64,000 nt of DNA. Source: Acetobacteraceae bacterium (lineage in GTDB: Bacteria; Pseudomonadota; Alphaproteobacteria; Acetobacterales; Acetobacteraceae). A program made the translations under genes and the position numbers. Each line of letters opens with the position of its first letter. The stretch's first letter is position 1. Under the pieces are notes generated by a model that saw nothing but the letters and a program-made list of their open reading frames with translations, had not been told where the DNA came from and did no database searches. The stretch is from contig CANJLW010000005.1 of assembly GCA_947475245.1 (NCBI GenBank), positions 124,001-188,000 on the forward strand. The letters run 5' to 3'. Below are positions 29,765 to 38,996 of this stretch, piece after piece.

Positions 29765-30619
29765 ATGAGCAAGTGGCGGATCGGCGACGTAACCGTGACC
29801 AAGATCGTGGAACTGGAGATGACCGGCGGCACGCGCTTTCTGCTGCCGCAGGCAACGCCGGAGGCGATCTTGCCGATCGCCTGGCTGCGTCCGCACTTCG
29901 CCGACGAAAACGGTCGCCTCGCAATGAGCATCCATACCTTCGTGGTGGAAACGCCGACCCGGCGCATCATAGTCGATACCTGTCTGGGCAACGACAAGCA
30001 GAAGCGCAAAATCCCGCATTGGAACGACCGCAACGGCCCGTTCCTGGCCGATCTCACCCAGGCCGGTTTCCCGCCTGATTCGATCGATACCGTGCTGTGC
30101 ACCCATCTGCACGTCGATCATGTCGGTTGGAACACCATGCTGGTTGACGGCAAATGGGTGCCGACCTTCCCCAAGGCCCGTTACCTCATGGGCCGCAAGG
30201 AATACGAGCATTGGAGCGTCGTCAGCACGCGGGAGGACATGAAACATGTGCTGTCCGACTCCGTGGACCCGATCCTGGATGCCGGTCTCGCGACCTTGGT
30301 TGAAACCGACCACGCGCTGTGCGACGAAATTTCGCTGGTGCCCACGCTTGGGCACACGCCCGGCCATGTCAGCGTGCGCATTGCGTCCAAAGGGGAGGAA
30401 GCGCTGATCACCGGCGACTTCATGCACCACCCCTGCCAGATCGCCCATCCGGAGTGGTCGACCTTGGCCGACAGTGACATCGAGCAGGGTATCCAGACTC
30501 GGTGGGAGGTCTTCAATCGTCTCGCGGGAACGCCGACGCTTGTGATCGGCACTCATTTCGCCGGCGCGACCGCCGGTCGGATCGTGCGCGACGGGGACAC
30601 GTTCCGCCTCGACGTCTGA
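29765..30619 (+). CDS. Metallo-beta-lactamase-fold hydrolase
   Basis: The 284-residue protein has the metal motif CTHLHVDHVGWN near residue 112 and GDFMHHPCQ later. GCGGAGG at 29752-29758 is well placed for the ATG at 29765 (MSKWRIGDVTVTKIVEL), which was preferred over the upstream in-frame start at 29741. The chain resembles lactonase/quorum-quenching-like MBL proteins of the AttM type. The substrate is unknown. Confidence 0.85.
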   Translation: MSKWRIGDVTVTKIVELEMTGGTRFLLPQATPEAILPIAWLRPHFADENGRLAMSIHTFVVETPTRRIIVDTCLGNDKQKRKIPHWNDRNGPFLADLTQAGFPPDSIDTVLCTHLHVDHVGWNTMLVDGKWVPTFPKARYLMGRKEYEHWSVVSTREDMKHVLSDSVDPILDAGLATLVETDHALCDEISLVPTLGHTPGHVSVRIASKGEEALITGDFMHHPCQIAHPEWSTLADSDIEQGIQTRWEVFNRLAGTPTLVIGTHFAGATAGRIVRDGDTFRLDV

Positions 30620-30654
30620 CGCCTTCCGACAAAGCGCCCTCGCCTGAGGCCGGC

Positions 30655-31692
30655 ATGAACGGCTATAGTGCCGTCATGCTCGCTCCGGACCCGCGTTCCA
30701 ACCCCACCCTTTTGGGTCACGACGACGCCGAGGCGACGTTGCTGGAAGGGCTGCGCGGCGGGCGCATGCATCATGCCTGGCTGATCACCGGGCCGGAGGG
30801 TATCGGCAAGGCGACTCTCGCCTTCCGTTTTGCCCGTCGCCTGTTGGCCGGTCAGAGCGGCGATCCAAATTCCCTGTACCTTGCCCCCGACCACCCGACC
30901 TTTCGTCGGGTCTCCGCGCGTTCCCATGCCGATCTGCTGACGATCGAGCTGACGATGAACGAGAAAACCAAGCGCATGCGCACCCAGATCGCGGTGGAGG
31001 ATGTGCGCACCATCAACGGCTTCATGTCGTTGACCCCGGCGGAGGGCGGCTGGCGGGTCGTAATCGTCGATGGCGCGGAAAGCCTGAATGGTGCGTCCGC
31101 CAACGCCTTGCTGAAAATTCTGGAAGAACCGCCGGCGCGCGCCATGCTGCTGCTGGTTTGTGCCGCGCCGGGACGCCTGCTGCCGACAATCCGCAGCCGC
31201 TGCCGTCGGTTGCGGCTGACCCCGCTCTCCGACGCGCCGATGCGCCAATTGCTGACCGAGTATCTGCCCGACCAGACGCAGGACGATCGCGACCGGCTGG
31301 TGACCTTGGCCGAGGGGTCGCCGGGCCGAGCGCTGATGCTTGCGGAAGGAGAGGGGATAGCGGTGGCGGCGTTGGTTGATCGGCTGCTTGCCGAACTGCC
31401 CAACCTGCCGGGCAGCCGGGGCTACGAGGTCGCCGATGCCCTTGGCCGAAGCGATACCGGCTTTTCCACCTTCATGGACCTGTTGCGCGCGGGCATCGCC
31501 GCGGCGGTGCGCGACAGCGTGCGGGGCAGGGCGGATCCCGATCAGGAACGGCTCGTCGCGCTGCGCCCGCTTGATGCCTGGGGCGAGGTATGGCACGGGC
31601 TGACTCAGCTGCAGGACGACACCGAGCGCTTCGCCCTGGATAAACGTCAGGCGATCGTGGCCGGCCTCGGCATGCTCAGCGGAAAAACATAA
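30655..31692 (+). CDS. holB: DNA polymerase III subunit delta-prime
   Basis: The 345-residue protein shows the AAA+ fold of the clamp-loader delta-prime subunit, with WLITGPEGIGKATLAFRFARRL as a degenerate P-loop, VVIVDGAESLNGASANALLKILEEP, and IRSRCRRLRLTPL (sensor/arginine-finger region). The stop overlaps the metG start by one base. The order holB, metG, tatD, MBL hydrolase is a conserved alphaproteobacterial housekeeping cluster. GAGG upstream supports 30655 over a possible start at 30676. Confidence 0.93.
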   Translation: MNGYSAVMLAPDPRSNPTLLGHDDAEATLLEGLRGGRMHHAWLITGPEGIGKATLAFRFARRLLAGQSGDPNSLYLAPDHPTFRRVSARSHADLLTIELTMNEKTKRMRTQIAVEDVRTINGFMSLTPAEGGWRVVIVDGAESLNGASANALLKILEEPPARAMLLLVCAAPGRLLPTIRSRCRRLRLTPLSDAPMRQLLTEYLPDQTQDDRDRLVTLAEGSPGRALMLAEGEGIAVAALVDRLLAELPNLPGSRGYEVADALGRSDTGFSTFMDLLRAGIAAAVRDSVRGRADPDQERLVALRPLDAWGEVWHGLTQLQDDTERFALDKRQAIVAGLGMLSGKT

Positions 31693-33227
31693 TGACCAAA
31701 AGCTTCTATCTGACGACCCCGATCTATTACGTGAATGGCGCGCCGCATATCGGTCATGCCTATACCTCCATCGCGAGCGACGTGCTCGCGCGCTTCAAGC
31801 GCCTGGACGGGTATGAGGTCTTCTTCCTGACCGGCACCGACGAGCACGGCCAGAAGGTTGAAAAGGCCGCCGCCGAGGCCGGTCTCGATCCGCAGAGCTT
31901 TACCGACAAGGTTTCCGCCGATTTCAAGGACATGACGCGCGTCATGGGCGTGTCGAACGACGATTGGATCCGCACGACGGAAGAACGTCACAAGGTTTCC
32001 TGCGCCGAATTGTGGCGCCGGATCGCAGCTTCGGGCGATATCTATCTCGGCCATTACGAAGGCTGGTACGCCGTGCGGGATGAGGCGTTCTACGACGAGA
32101 GCGAGCTGACCGCGAAGCCCGACGGGGCCAAGGTCGCGCCGAGCGGCGCGCCGGTGGAGTGGGTGAGGGAGCCGTCGTATTTCTTCCGTCTCTCCGCCTG
32201 GCAGGACAAGCTGCTGAAATTCTACGAAGATCATCCGGATTTCATCGCCCCGACGTCGCGACGGAACGAAGTCATGAGCTTCGTGAAGGGTGGCCTGCAC
32301 GACCTGTCGATCAGCCGCACTACCTTTAGCTGGGGCATACCGGTGCCCGACGCGCCCGGCCATGTGATGTATGTCTGGCTCGACGCGTTGAACAACTACG
32401 TCACCGCCTGCGGTTTCCCGGATGAATCCAGCCCGCGCTGGCATCACTGGCCCGCCGACGTGCATGTGGTCGGCAAGGACATCATTCGCTTCCACGCGGT
32501 CTACTGGCCCGCATTCCTGATGGCCGCGGGTCTGCCCGTGCCGAAGCGCATCTCCTCGCACGGCTGGTGGGTCGTCGAGGGTGAAAAGATGAGCAAATCC
32601 CTGGGGAACGTGATCGAACCTCGTAAATTGGTTGAGACGTACGGCCTGGATCAGATCCGCTACTTCCTGTTGCGGGAAAAGCCCTTCGGCGCCGACGGCT
32701 CCATGAGCCATCCGGCCATCGTCAGCCGCATCAACGTCGAACTCGCGAACGATTTGGGCAATCTGGCGCAGCGCTCGTTGTCGCTGGTGGCGCGCAACCT
32801 CGGCGGCGTGCTTCCGGCGCGCGGCAGCCTGACGGAGGACGACGCGGGTCTGCTCGACGCCGCCGCCGCGCTGCCGGACCTGGTGCGCGCGTGCATGGAC
32901 CGCCAAACCTTCCACGAGGCGTTGGAGGACATCTGGAAGGTGATCCGCGCCGCCAACGGCTATATCGACCGTCAGGCGCCCTGGGCGCTGAACAAGACCG
33001 ACAAGGTGCGCATGGGGGAGGTTCTTCGCGTGCTGGTGGATACGATCCGCGTGGTCGCGACGCTGCTTCAGCCCTATATGCCGGACTCGATGGCCCGCAT
33101 GCTCGATCAACTCGGCGTTCCCCCCGGCGACCGCAGCCTTGCCGGTCTGGCCACGCCCTTGGCCGACGGGCTGACCTTGCCGCCGCCGCAAGGTGTCTTC
33201 CCCCGCTATGTCGAACCCGTGGCGTAA
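31692..33227 (+). CDS. metG: Methionine-tRNA ligase
   Basis: The 511-residue class-I synthetase starts at the ATG at 31692. The HIGH motif is APHIGHAY near residue 17 and the KMSKS loop is GEKMSKSLGN near 299. WAGYGLD-like features and GTDEHGQKVEKAA are typical of MetRS. The protein is shorter than forms carrying an appended tRNA-binding domain, so it is the MetG2-like monomeric type. It charges initiator and elongator tRNA-Met. Confidence 0.97.
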   Translation: MTKSFYLTTPIYYVNGAPHIGHAYTSIASDVLARFKRLDGYEVFFLTGTDEHGQKVEKAAAEAGLDPQSFTDKVSADFKDMTRVMGVSNDDWIRTTEERHKVSCAELWRRIAASGDIYLGHYEGWYAVRDEAFYDESELTAKPDGAKVAPSGAPVEWVREPSYFFRLSAWQDKLLKFYEDHPDFIAPTSRRNEVMSFVKGGLHDLSISRTTFSWGIPVPDAPGHVMYVWLDALNNYVTACGFPDESSPRWHHWPADVHVVGKDIIRFHAVYWPAFLMAAGLPVPKRISSHGWWVVEGEKMSKSLGNVIEPRKLVETYGLDQIRYFLLREKPFGADGSMSHPAIVSRINVELANDLGNLAQRSLSLVARNLGGVLPARGSLTEDDAGLLDAAAALPDLVRACMDRQTFHEALEDIWKVIRAANGYIDRQAPWALNKTDKVRMGEVLRVLVDTIRVVATLLQPYMPDSMARMLDQLGVPPGDRSLAGLATPLADGLTLPPPQGVFPRYVEPVA

Positions 33228-33234
33228 CCGGCTG

Positions 33235-34014
33235 ATGTTGGTCGATTCCCACTGCCATCTGGACTATTTCACGCCGATGGAACTGCCGGAGGTCCTGGCC
33301 CGCGCGGCCGCCAACGGCGTCGGCGAAATGGTGACCATCGGCACCACCGTGGCGCAGTCCGAACGGCTGCCGGCCCTGGCGGAAGCGCATCCGAACATCT
33401 GGTGCACCGTGGGCGTGCATCCGCACCACGCCCACGAAGCCCCGATCCCGACGCCGGAAACCCTGGCCGCAATGACGCGGCATCAACGGGTTATCGGCAT
33501 CGGAGAAAGTGGGCTCGACTATTTCTACGACAAAGCCCCGCGCGATGTGCAGCAGGACAACTTCCGCGCCCATATCCGCGGCGCGCGTCTTGCCGATGTG
33601 CCGCTGGCGATTCACGCCCGCGACGCCGACGACGATATCGCGGAGATCCTGCGGGAAGAACGGGATCGGGGAGGGGACTTCGATTTCCTCCTGCACTGCT
33701 TCAGTTCCACCCGCGCCCTGGCCGAGGCGGCATTGGCGATGGGCGGCTACCTCAGCTTTTCCGGCATTCTGACCTTCCCGAAATCCACCGAACTGCGCGC
33801 CATCGCGCGGGATGTTCCGCTGGATCGTCTGCTGGTCGAGACCGATTCCCCCTATCTGGCCCCCGTCCCGTTTCGGGGTAAGCGCAACGAACCCGGCCAT
33901 GTCCGCCACACCGCGCGCGTGTTGGCGGAGGTGCACGATCGGTCCGCCGAGGCGATGGCCGAACTGACCACGACCAATTTCCGGCGTCTGTTCAGGAAGG
34001 CCGCATGCGCGTAA
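33235..34014 (+). CDS. tatD: TatD-family metal-dependent DNase
   Basis: The 259-residue TIM-barrel hydrolase starts MLVDSHCHLDYF, with the first metal ligands in DSHCHLD. ETDSPYLAPVPFRGKRNEP near residues 200-220 carries the late Asp ligand. GIGESGLDYFYDKAP and LHCFSST are also typical. An in-frame upstream start at 33193 overlaps metG. Start 33235 was preferred by family alignment. Confidence 0.92.
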   Translation: MLVDSHCHLDYFTPMELPEVLARAAANGVGEMVTIGTTVAQSERLPALAEAHPNIWCTVGVHPHHAHEAPIPTPETLAAMTRHQRVIGIGESGLDYFYDKAPRDVQQDNFRAHIRGARLADVPLAIHARDADDDIAEILREERDRGGDFDFLLHCFSSTRALAEAALAMGGYLSFSGILTFPKSTELRAIARDVPLDRLLVETDSPYLAPVPFRGKRNEPGHVRHTARVLAEVHDRSAEAMAELTTTNFRRLFRKAACA

Positions 34015-34793
34015 CGCTTCTCGGTACCGGAGCGTCCGCCGGCGTCCCTATGATCGGGGGCGTGGACGGGGCCGGCGACTGGGGCGACTGCGACCCGGCG
34101 GAGCCGCGCAACCGCCGCACGCGATCCAGCATCGTCATTCAATGCGATCAAAGGCTTCTGGTCGATACCTCGCCCGATATGCGAACCCAATTGCTGGAAT
34201 GCCGGGTGCCGCGGGTCGATGCGGTGCTGTTCACCCATGCCCACGCCGATCACATCACCGGCATTGACGATGTCCGCATCCTCAACCGATTGGTCAAGCG
34301 ACCGCTGGAAGCCTTTGCGACTCAAAAGACTCTCGATGAGGTGATGCGTCGCTTCGCCTATGCCTTCAAGCCCTGGGATCCCCCGCATTTCTTTCGCCCG
34401 GTGCTGAACGCTGTCCCGGTCGAGGCCGGTGCGACGGTGGAGATCGCCGGGATGTCGGTGCGGTTGTTCAATCAGAACCATGGCCGCGTCGATACGCTGG
34501 GTCTGCGGGTAGGGGCCTTTGGTTACTCCACCGATGTGGTAAAGTTGGACGAGGCGGCTTTGTCGGTGCTCGAGGGTGTCGATACCTGGGTTGTCGGCTG
34601 CTTTCTGCGCAGCGCGGCGCATTGGACGCATGCCGATCTGGGACAGGTCATGCGGTGGGTGGAGCGTTTGCGTCCCAGACGGACCGTGTTGACCCATATG
34701 GGAACCGAGATGGACTGGGCCTGGATGCAGGCAAACCTGCCGGCGGGGATCGAGGCGGGCTATGACGGTCTGGTGTTGGACGTGCCGGATTAG
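34005..34793 (+). CDS. MBL-fold hydrolase, PhnP/RNase Z-like
   Basis: The 262-residue protein has the motif THAHADHITGIDD near residue 78, preceded by LLGTGASAGVPMIGG, where family members bind a first metal-associated region. RNRRTRSSIVIQ is typical of the alphaproteobacterial MBL protein in the tatD cluster. It overlaps the tatD stop by 10 bp. It is likely a phosphodiesterase of the PhnP type, but RNA processing cannot be excluded. The end overlaps the convergent hypothetical gene. Confidence 0.87.
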   Translation: MRVTLLGTGASAGVPMIGGVDGAGDWGDCDPAEPRNRRTRSSIVIQCDQRLLVDTSPDMRTQLLECRVPRVDAVLFTHAHADHITGIDDVRILNRLVKRPLEAFATQKTLDEVMRRFAYAFKPWDPPHFFRPVLNAVPVEAGATVEIAGMSVRLFNQNHGRVDTLGLRVGAFGYSTDVVKLDEAALSVLEGVDTWVVGCFLRSAAHWTHADLGQVMRWVERLRPRRTVLTHMGTEMDWAWMQANLPAGIEAGYDGLVLDVPD

Positions 34794-35293
34794 GCCGGCT
34801 GTTTCCAATGGCGCCAGCCCGGAAACGCAATCACGATGGGCGACCAGAACAGCCGGAATTCCCGTGAAAACCTGATATCCATGCCGATCGGCTCCCCAGC
34901 CAGGTCAAAGCCAAGGCGTGCCGCGCGCCCGTCATCCATCACATCGGTCATGACCTGTTCGATGTCGATGAACTGTCCTGCGCGTTTGCCGTACCAGACG
35001 AGTTTCCACTGGCCGGCCCGGGTGTAGTGATCCTGACCGGTGCTGTAATCGATGGATTTGTCCTTGTCCTCCATCTTCACGTCGCCGACGCCGGCGGCAT
35101 AGCCTCGGGTTGATCCGCCGGACATTTTCCCGCGTACGCCCAGTTCAAACAGCGGCGGACGGGTGCGCGGCAAGAGGCCGAGCAGCTGGCGCGCGTCGTC
35201 GGCGGCGAAGGTTGTGTCGGAGTCGTAGATCAGGCGATCGGCGAGTGCGGCGATCAGCATTCGGTCCGCGGCCGAGGGATGAGGTGCTGACAT
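34790..35293 (-). CDS. Hypothetical protein
   Basis: The 167-residue protein starts at the ATG at 35293 (MSAPHPSAADRMLIAALADRL). No signal peptide or recognised catalytic motif is seen. The middle part contains SIDYSTGQDHYTRAGQWKLVWYG and the end FSREFRLFWSPIVIAFPGW, perhaps forming beta-strands. A longer in-frame start at 35329 is possible. The stop overlaps the convergent MBL gene. I do not recognise the family. Confidence 0.55.
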   Translation of the reverse strand: MSAPHPSAADRMLIAALADRLIYDSDTTFAADDARQLLGLLPRTRPPLFELGVRGKMSGGSTRGYAAGVGDVKMEDKDKSIDYSTGQDHYTRAGQWKLVWYGKRAGQFIDIEQVMTDVMDDGRAARLGFDLAGEPIGMDIRFSREFRLFWSPIVIAFPGWRHWKQPA

Positions 35294-35645
35294 GGGTTGC
35301 GGGTGCCATGTTTGCGGTTGGACTTGCAAGCTCCATTTTGGATACGGCCCGCCAGGTGGCGATTGGTAATAAATAATTCTTCAAAACGGAATGATGCAAT
35401 TGACGACGAACAGTGCGCCGCAATCTCGTTCGAAAGCAGATGCTTAGGCTAAGAATACCGTGGTATTGATCGTTGCCACCCAAAGCCGATCTCACTTACC
35501 CGGGAGATAATTATTGCGCTTGTGTCAGAGCTCCGCATACGATTGTGCGGTATAACAACGCTCTCACAGTCCCAGCCAAACTCCGATGGCCCTGACACGA
35601 TTGGTGGCTGCTTTGGTTCGGGACGTTCAATTGAGGAAGTCGAAC
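35294..35645. other. AT-rich intergenic region with several inverted repeats
   Basis: This 352-bp stretch is visibly richer in A and T than its surroundings. It has short inverted repeats such as CTTAGGCTAAG near 35443, ATACCGTGGTAT near 35456 and CCGCA/TGCGG flanking an 8-nt spacer near 35537. I see no convincing gene. It probably carries the promoter/operator region of the Tat-exported MBL gene. Confidence 0.5.
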
Positions 35646-36824
35646 GTGGCACAGCGGTCTTGTGACGTCTGCTCCGTTGATCCCTTTAACCGCCGGGGTG
35701 CCAACCGTAGGCAGGTCCTGCGGGCAACCGGCCTGGGCTTTGTCGGTTCACTCGTCGCAACCCTAGCCGGCGCAGGGCGCTCGGCGCGCGCTGCCACGCT
35801 TTCCGGCCCTCCGCCGGAGGTCGACCGGCTGACGATTACGATCGTCTCCGACAATTACCTTTTCCCCTTTCTGCCTCCATTGAACCTGGAGGGTTTAAAG
35901 GTTGCGCGCTCACCCTCGGGAGGCAGCCCGGGAGGCACAGCGCCTCGCGACCGCCTGACGGGCGAGTGGGGCCTGTCGATGCTGGCATCGTCGATAAAAG
36001 GCGATCAGGCGCGGAGCGTACTCGTCGACTTCGGCTATACCTCGGAGGTGCTGCTGAACAACATGCGCCTCCTTGGCATCAAGCCGGCAGAGATCAACGC
36101 GATGGTGCTAAGCCACGGGCATTACGACCATTTCGGCGGCCTCACGGGCTTCCTCGCTGCGAACCGTGGATCGCTGAAGCCCGACCTGCCATTCTTCGTC
36201 GGTGGGGAAGACTGTTTCTGCACGCGGCAGATTGCCGGCAGCGGCGCCGATTTCGGCACCCTCGACCGGCGTGCGGTCCTGGACGCCGGCCTCAAGCTGA
36301 TGGTGGAAGATGGCCCGGCAGTCGTGGCTGACCACGCAGTTTCGTCAGGCAAGATCGCGCTGCGAAGTTTCGAAACGCCGCTGCGTCCCACGCAGGAGAA
36401 GACAGGCATTATCGATGGCCTCGGATGCGACCCCGCGATGGTGTCCCCAGCCAAAAGTACCGGCACGTTTGTCCCGGACGATTTCGACCACGAGATTGCG
36501 ACAAGTTATGTGGTTAAGGACCGCGGACTTGTTGTCCTGACCTCGTGCAGCCACCGCGGGGTTGTGAACTCGGTACGGCAGGCGCAGGAGGCAACGGGCG
36601 TGCAGAAGCTGCACGCAGTCATCGGTGGCTTCCATCTTGTCGCGCCTCCGTTGAATGAGGACTACGTCCGCCGCACCGTGCTTGAGTTGAAGTCGATGGC
36701 CCCGGATTATCTGGTTCCCGCACACTGCGCGGGCGATTTGTTTTACGATATTGCGCGCTTGGAGATGCCCGGCAAAGTCATCCGATCGGCGGTTGGAACG
36801 CGGCTGAGCTTCGGGGCGGCATAA
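35646..36824 (+). CDS. Tat-exported MBL-fold protein (aminobenzene phosphate synthase-like)
   Basis: The 392-residue protein is read from a GTG at 35646 with GAGGAAG 7 bp upstream. An ATG at 35586 would add 20 residues. The twin-arginine signal NRRQVLRATGLGFVGS lies near residues 20-35 with a cleavage site near ARA-AT. The MBL motif SHGHYDHFGGL is near residue 155, and SCSHRGVVN follows. This resembles the F430/methanopterin-type synthase-like periplasmic hydrolases. The gene and its upstream DNA look compositionally unusual, which hints at transfer. Confidence 0.82.
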   Translation: MAQRSCDVCSVDPFNRRGANRRQVLRATGLGFVGSLVATLAGAGRSARAATLSGPPPEVDRLTITIVSDNYLFPFLPPLNLEGLKVARSPSGGSPGGTAPRDRLTGEWGLSMLASSIKGDQARSVLVDFGYTSEVLLNNMRLLGIKPAEINAMVLSHGHYDHFGGLTGFLAANRGSLKPDLPFFVGGEDCFCTRQIAGSGADFGTLDRRAVLDAGLKLMVEDGPAVVADHAVSSGKIALRSFETPLRPTQEKTGIIDGLGCDPAMVSPAKSTGTFVPDDFDHEIATSYVVKDRGLVVLTSCSHRGVVNSVRQAQEATGVQKLHAVIGGFHLVAPPLNEDYVRRTVLELKSMAPDYLVPAHCAGDLFYDIARLEMPGKVIRSAVGTRLSFGAA

Positions 36825-36938
36825 CGCGTCAAAAATCGCGTTCCGAATTTAACATAATATTCCTTCTGCGACTAATGGGCGAATCCCGATACCAGACCCG
36901 GACTTGATCTCCCCGCCACTCCTGCGTATCCGCGCTGC

Positions 36939-37748
36939 ATGAGCAGCGATCCCGGATCCGCCGAAACCGAACTCCGCCGTCTGATCGACATCATGGCCGA
37001 ACTGCGCGACCCCACGCGCGGCTGTCCGTGGGACAAGGTGCAGGACTTCGACACCATCGCGCCTTACACCATCGAGGAAGCCTACGAAGTCGCCGATGCC
37101 ATCGCGCAGCGCGACTTTGCAGCATTGCCCGACGAACTCGGCGATCTCCTGTTCCAGGTCGTCTACCACGCGCGCATGGCCGAGGAAGCCGGCCACTTCG
37201 CCTTCAAGGACGTCGCCAGGGCCATCGCCGACAAGATGATCCGCCGCCATCCGCATGTCTTCGGAGAGGCCGCCGCCCGCGACGCCGCGACCCAGACCGC
37301 ATCCTGGGAAGCCCAGAAATCCGCCGAACGCGCCGCCCGCGATCAGATCGGCACACTGGCCGGGGTGCCGCTTGCCCTGCCCGCGTTGACCCGCGCCGCC
37401 AAGATCACCAATCGTGCCGCCCGCGTCGGCTTCGACTGGCCGAACGCCGAGGCCGTGCTGGAAAAGCTCGACGAGGAAGTCGCCGAACTCCGCGCCGAAC
37501 TTCAGGCCGGCGATCCCGAGCGATTGAAGGACGAACTCGGCGACATGCTGTTCGTGCTCGCCAATCTCGCCCGCAAGCTCAAGCTCGACCCGGAAGCCTG
37601 CCTGCGCCACGCCAACGACAAGTTTACCCGACGCTTCAACGCGATGGAGGCCATGCTCGACCGTCAGGGCCAAGGTTTGGCCGGTACGGCCCTGGACGCC
37701 ATGGAATCTGCGTGGCAAGCGGTAAAGGTTGAAGAACGCCGCGAGTAA
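36939..37748 (+). CDS. mazG: Nucleoside triphosphate pyrophosphohydrolase
   Basis: The 269-residue protein is a MazG with two similar all-alpha domains. RGCPWDKVQDFDTIAPYTIEEAYEVADAI near residues 28-57 and DELGDLLFQVVYHARMAEE near 68-86 hold the acidic metal ligands. A second copy appears as EKLDEEVAELRAEL and DELGDMLFVLANLARKL near 170-210. It hydrolyses NTPs to NMP and PPi, limiting non-canonical nucleotides and perhaps affecting (p)ppGpp levels. Confidence 0.95.
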   Translation: MSSDPGSAETELRRLIDIMAELRDPTRGCPWDKVQDFDTIAPYTIEEAYEVADAIAQRDFAALPDELGDLLFQVVYHARMAEEAGHFAFKDVARAIADKMIRRHPHVFGEAAARDAATQTASWEAQKSAERAARDQIGTLAGVPLALPALTRAAKITNRAARVGFDWPNAEAVLEKLDEEVAELRAELQAGDPERLKDELGDMLFVLANLARKLKLDPEACLRHANDKFTRRFNAMEAMLDRQGQGLAGTALDAMESAWQAVKVEERRE

Positions 37749-37802
37749 CCGCGCTTCGGACGGTTTTCGTGGCTCTGACCCGCATCCATGGAGGTCGCCA
37801 CG

Positions 37803-38777
37803 ATGTCCCTGCTCCGCCGTAGCCTTGTATCCCTTTGCGCCGCCGCGCTCGCGCTGATCGTCTCCACTCCGGTCCGGGCCGATACGAAGTGGCCCGAACG
37901 CCCGGTGAAAATCATCGTGCCCTTCGCCGCCGGCGGTCCGAACGATGTCGTCGCGCGCCTCTGGGTCGATCGGCTCAGCCTTGCCATGGGGCAGCAATTC
38001 GTCGTCGACAATCGCGGCGGCGCGTCCGGCATGATCGGTTCGGAAGCCGCGGCGCGATCGGCGCCCGACGGCTACACACTCCTCCTCGCCTCCTCCTCCA
38101 CCCTCGGCCTGGTTCCGGTCGTGACGAAAGCCCATTTTGACCCGTTGAAGGACTTCACGCCGATGACGCGGGTCGGCGACCTGATCCAGGGGCTGGCGGT
38201 CAATCCCGGCGTCAAGGCGAACACCGTCGCCGAGTTGATCGCGCTGGCCAAGGCCGAACCCGGCAAGCTCGCCTGGGGCACGCCCGGCGCTGGCACCGGC
38301 TCTCATCTGATGGTCGCCAACTTCAACCTGCGCACCGGCACCGACATCCTGCACGTGCCCTATCGCGGCAGCGCCGACGCGCTGAACGACGTTTTGGCCG
38401 GCCATGTCCATGTCATGTCCGACATCGTGGTGCTGCCGCATGTGCGCGCCGGTAAGCTGCGCATGCTCGCCATGGTCGGCGAACGGCGCCACCCCGGTTT
38501 CCCCGACGTGCCGACGATCGCGGAGGCCGGGTTACCGGACATCACCCCGCTGACCTTCTACGGCATCTACGGCCCCAAGGGCGTCGCGCGGGAGATCGTC
38601 GAAAAGGTGCATGCCAAGGTCGGCGACATCATGGCGATGCCCGATATGATCGCCATCGCGCTGGAACGCGGCGTCATCCTGAACCGCATGGACGGCACCG
38701 GCGTGGCGCGCGACCTGGCGGCGCAGACGGCGGCCAATTACGACCTCGTGAAGCGCGCAAATATCAAAATGGAATGA
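37803..38777 (+). CDS. Bug-family tripartite tricarboxylate transporter binding protein
   Basis: The 324-residue precursor has a signal peptide ending at VRA-DT. WPERPVKIIVPFAAGGPNDVVARL and the later GASGMIGSEAAARSAPDGYTLL are diagnostic of the Bug/TctC family. GGAGG upstream supports the ATG at 37803 over 37788. No TctA/TctB membrane genes are adjacent, as is usual for orphan Bug proteins. The ligand is probably a small carboxylate. Confidence 0.93.
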   Translation: MSLLRRSLVSLCAAALALIVSTPVRADTKWPERPVKIIVPFAAGGPNDVVARLWVDRLSLAMGQQFVVDNRGGASGMIGSEAAARSAPDGYTLLLASSSTLGLVPVVTKAHFDPLKDFTPMTRVGDLIQGLAVNPGVKANTVAELIALAKAEPGKLAWGTPGAGTGSHLMVANFNLRTGTDILHVPYRGSADALNDVLAGHVHVMSDIVVLPHVRAGKLRMLAMVGERRHPGFPDVPTIAEAGLPDITPLTFYGIYGPKGVAREIVEKVHAKVGDIMAMPDMIAIALERGVILNRMDGTGVARDLAAQTAANYDLVKRANIKME

Positions 38778-38784
38778 GAGGGGC

Positions 38785-38860
38785 TGGTGGAGCCGAGGGG
38801 AATCGAACCCCTGACCTCCTGAATGCCATTCAGGCGCTCTCCCAACTGAGCTACGGCCCC
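38785..38860 (-). tRNA. tRNA-Ala (anticodon GGC)
   Basis: A 76-nt cloverleaf folds on the minus strand with CCA encoded at 38785-38787. The acceptor 5' arm is GGGGCCG and the 3' arm is CGGCTCC, which gives the G3-U70 wobble that is the main alanine identity element, with A73 as discriminator. The anticodon loop ATGGCAT has GGC, reading GCC (and GCU by wobble) codons. The T-loop GGTTCGATTCC is standard. It lies in the convergent gap after the Bug gene. Confidence 0.97.
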
Positions 38861-38996
38861 TTCGCTTGGGAGGCCGGCTTGTAGCCCCGCCGTTCGGATC
38901 GATCAACCCCCTCCGGACAGGAAAAATGACAAACCCGCGCAACTCGACGCTGCCGCTGTTCCGTGCGACATCGGAACCCATCCTCAGGAGGCATTC

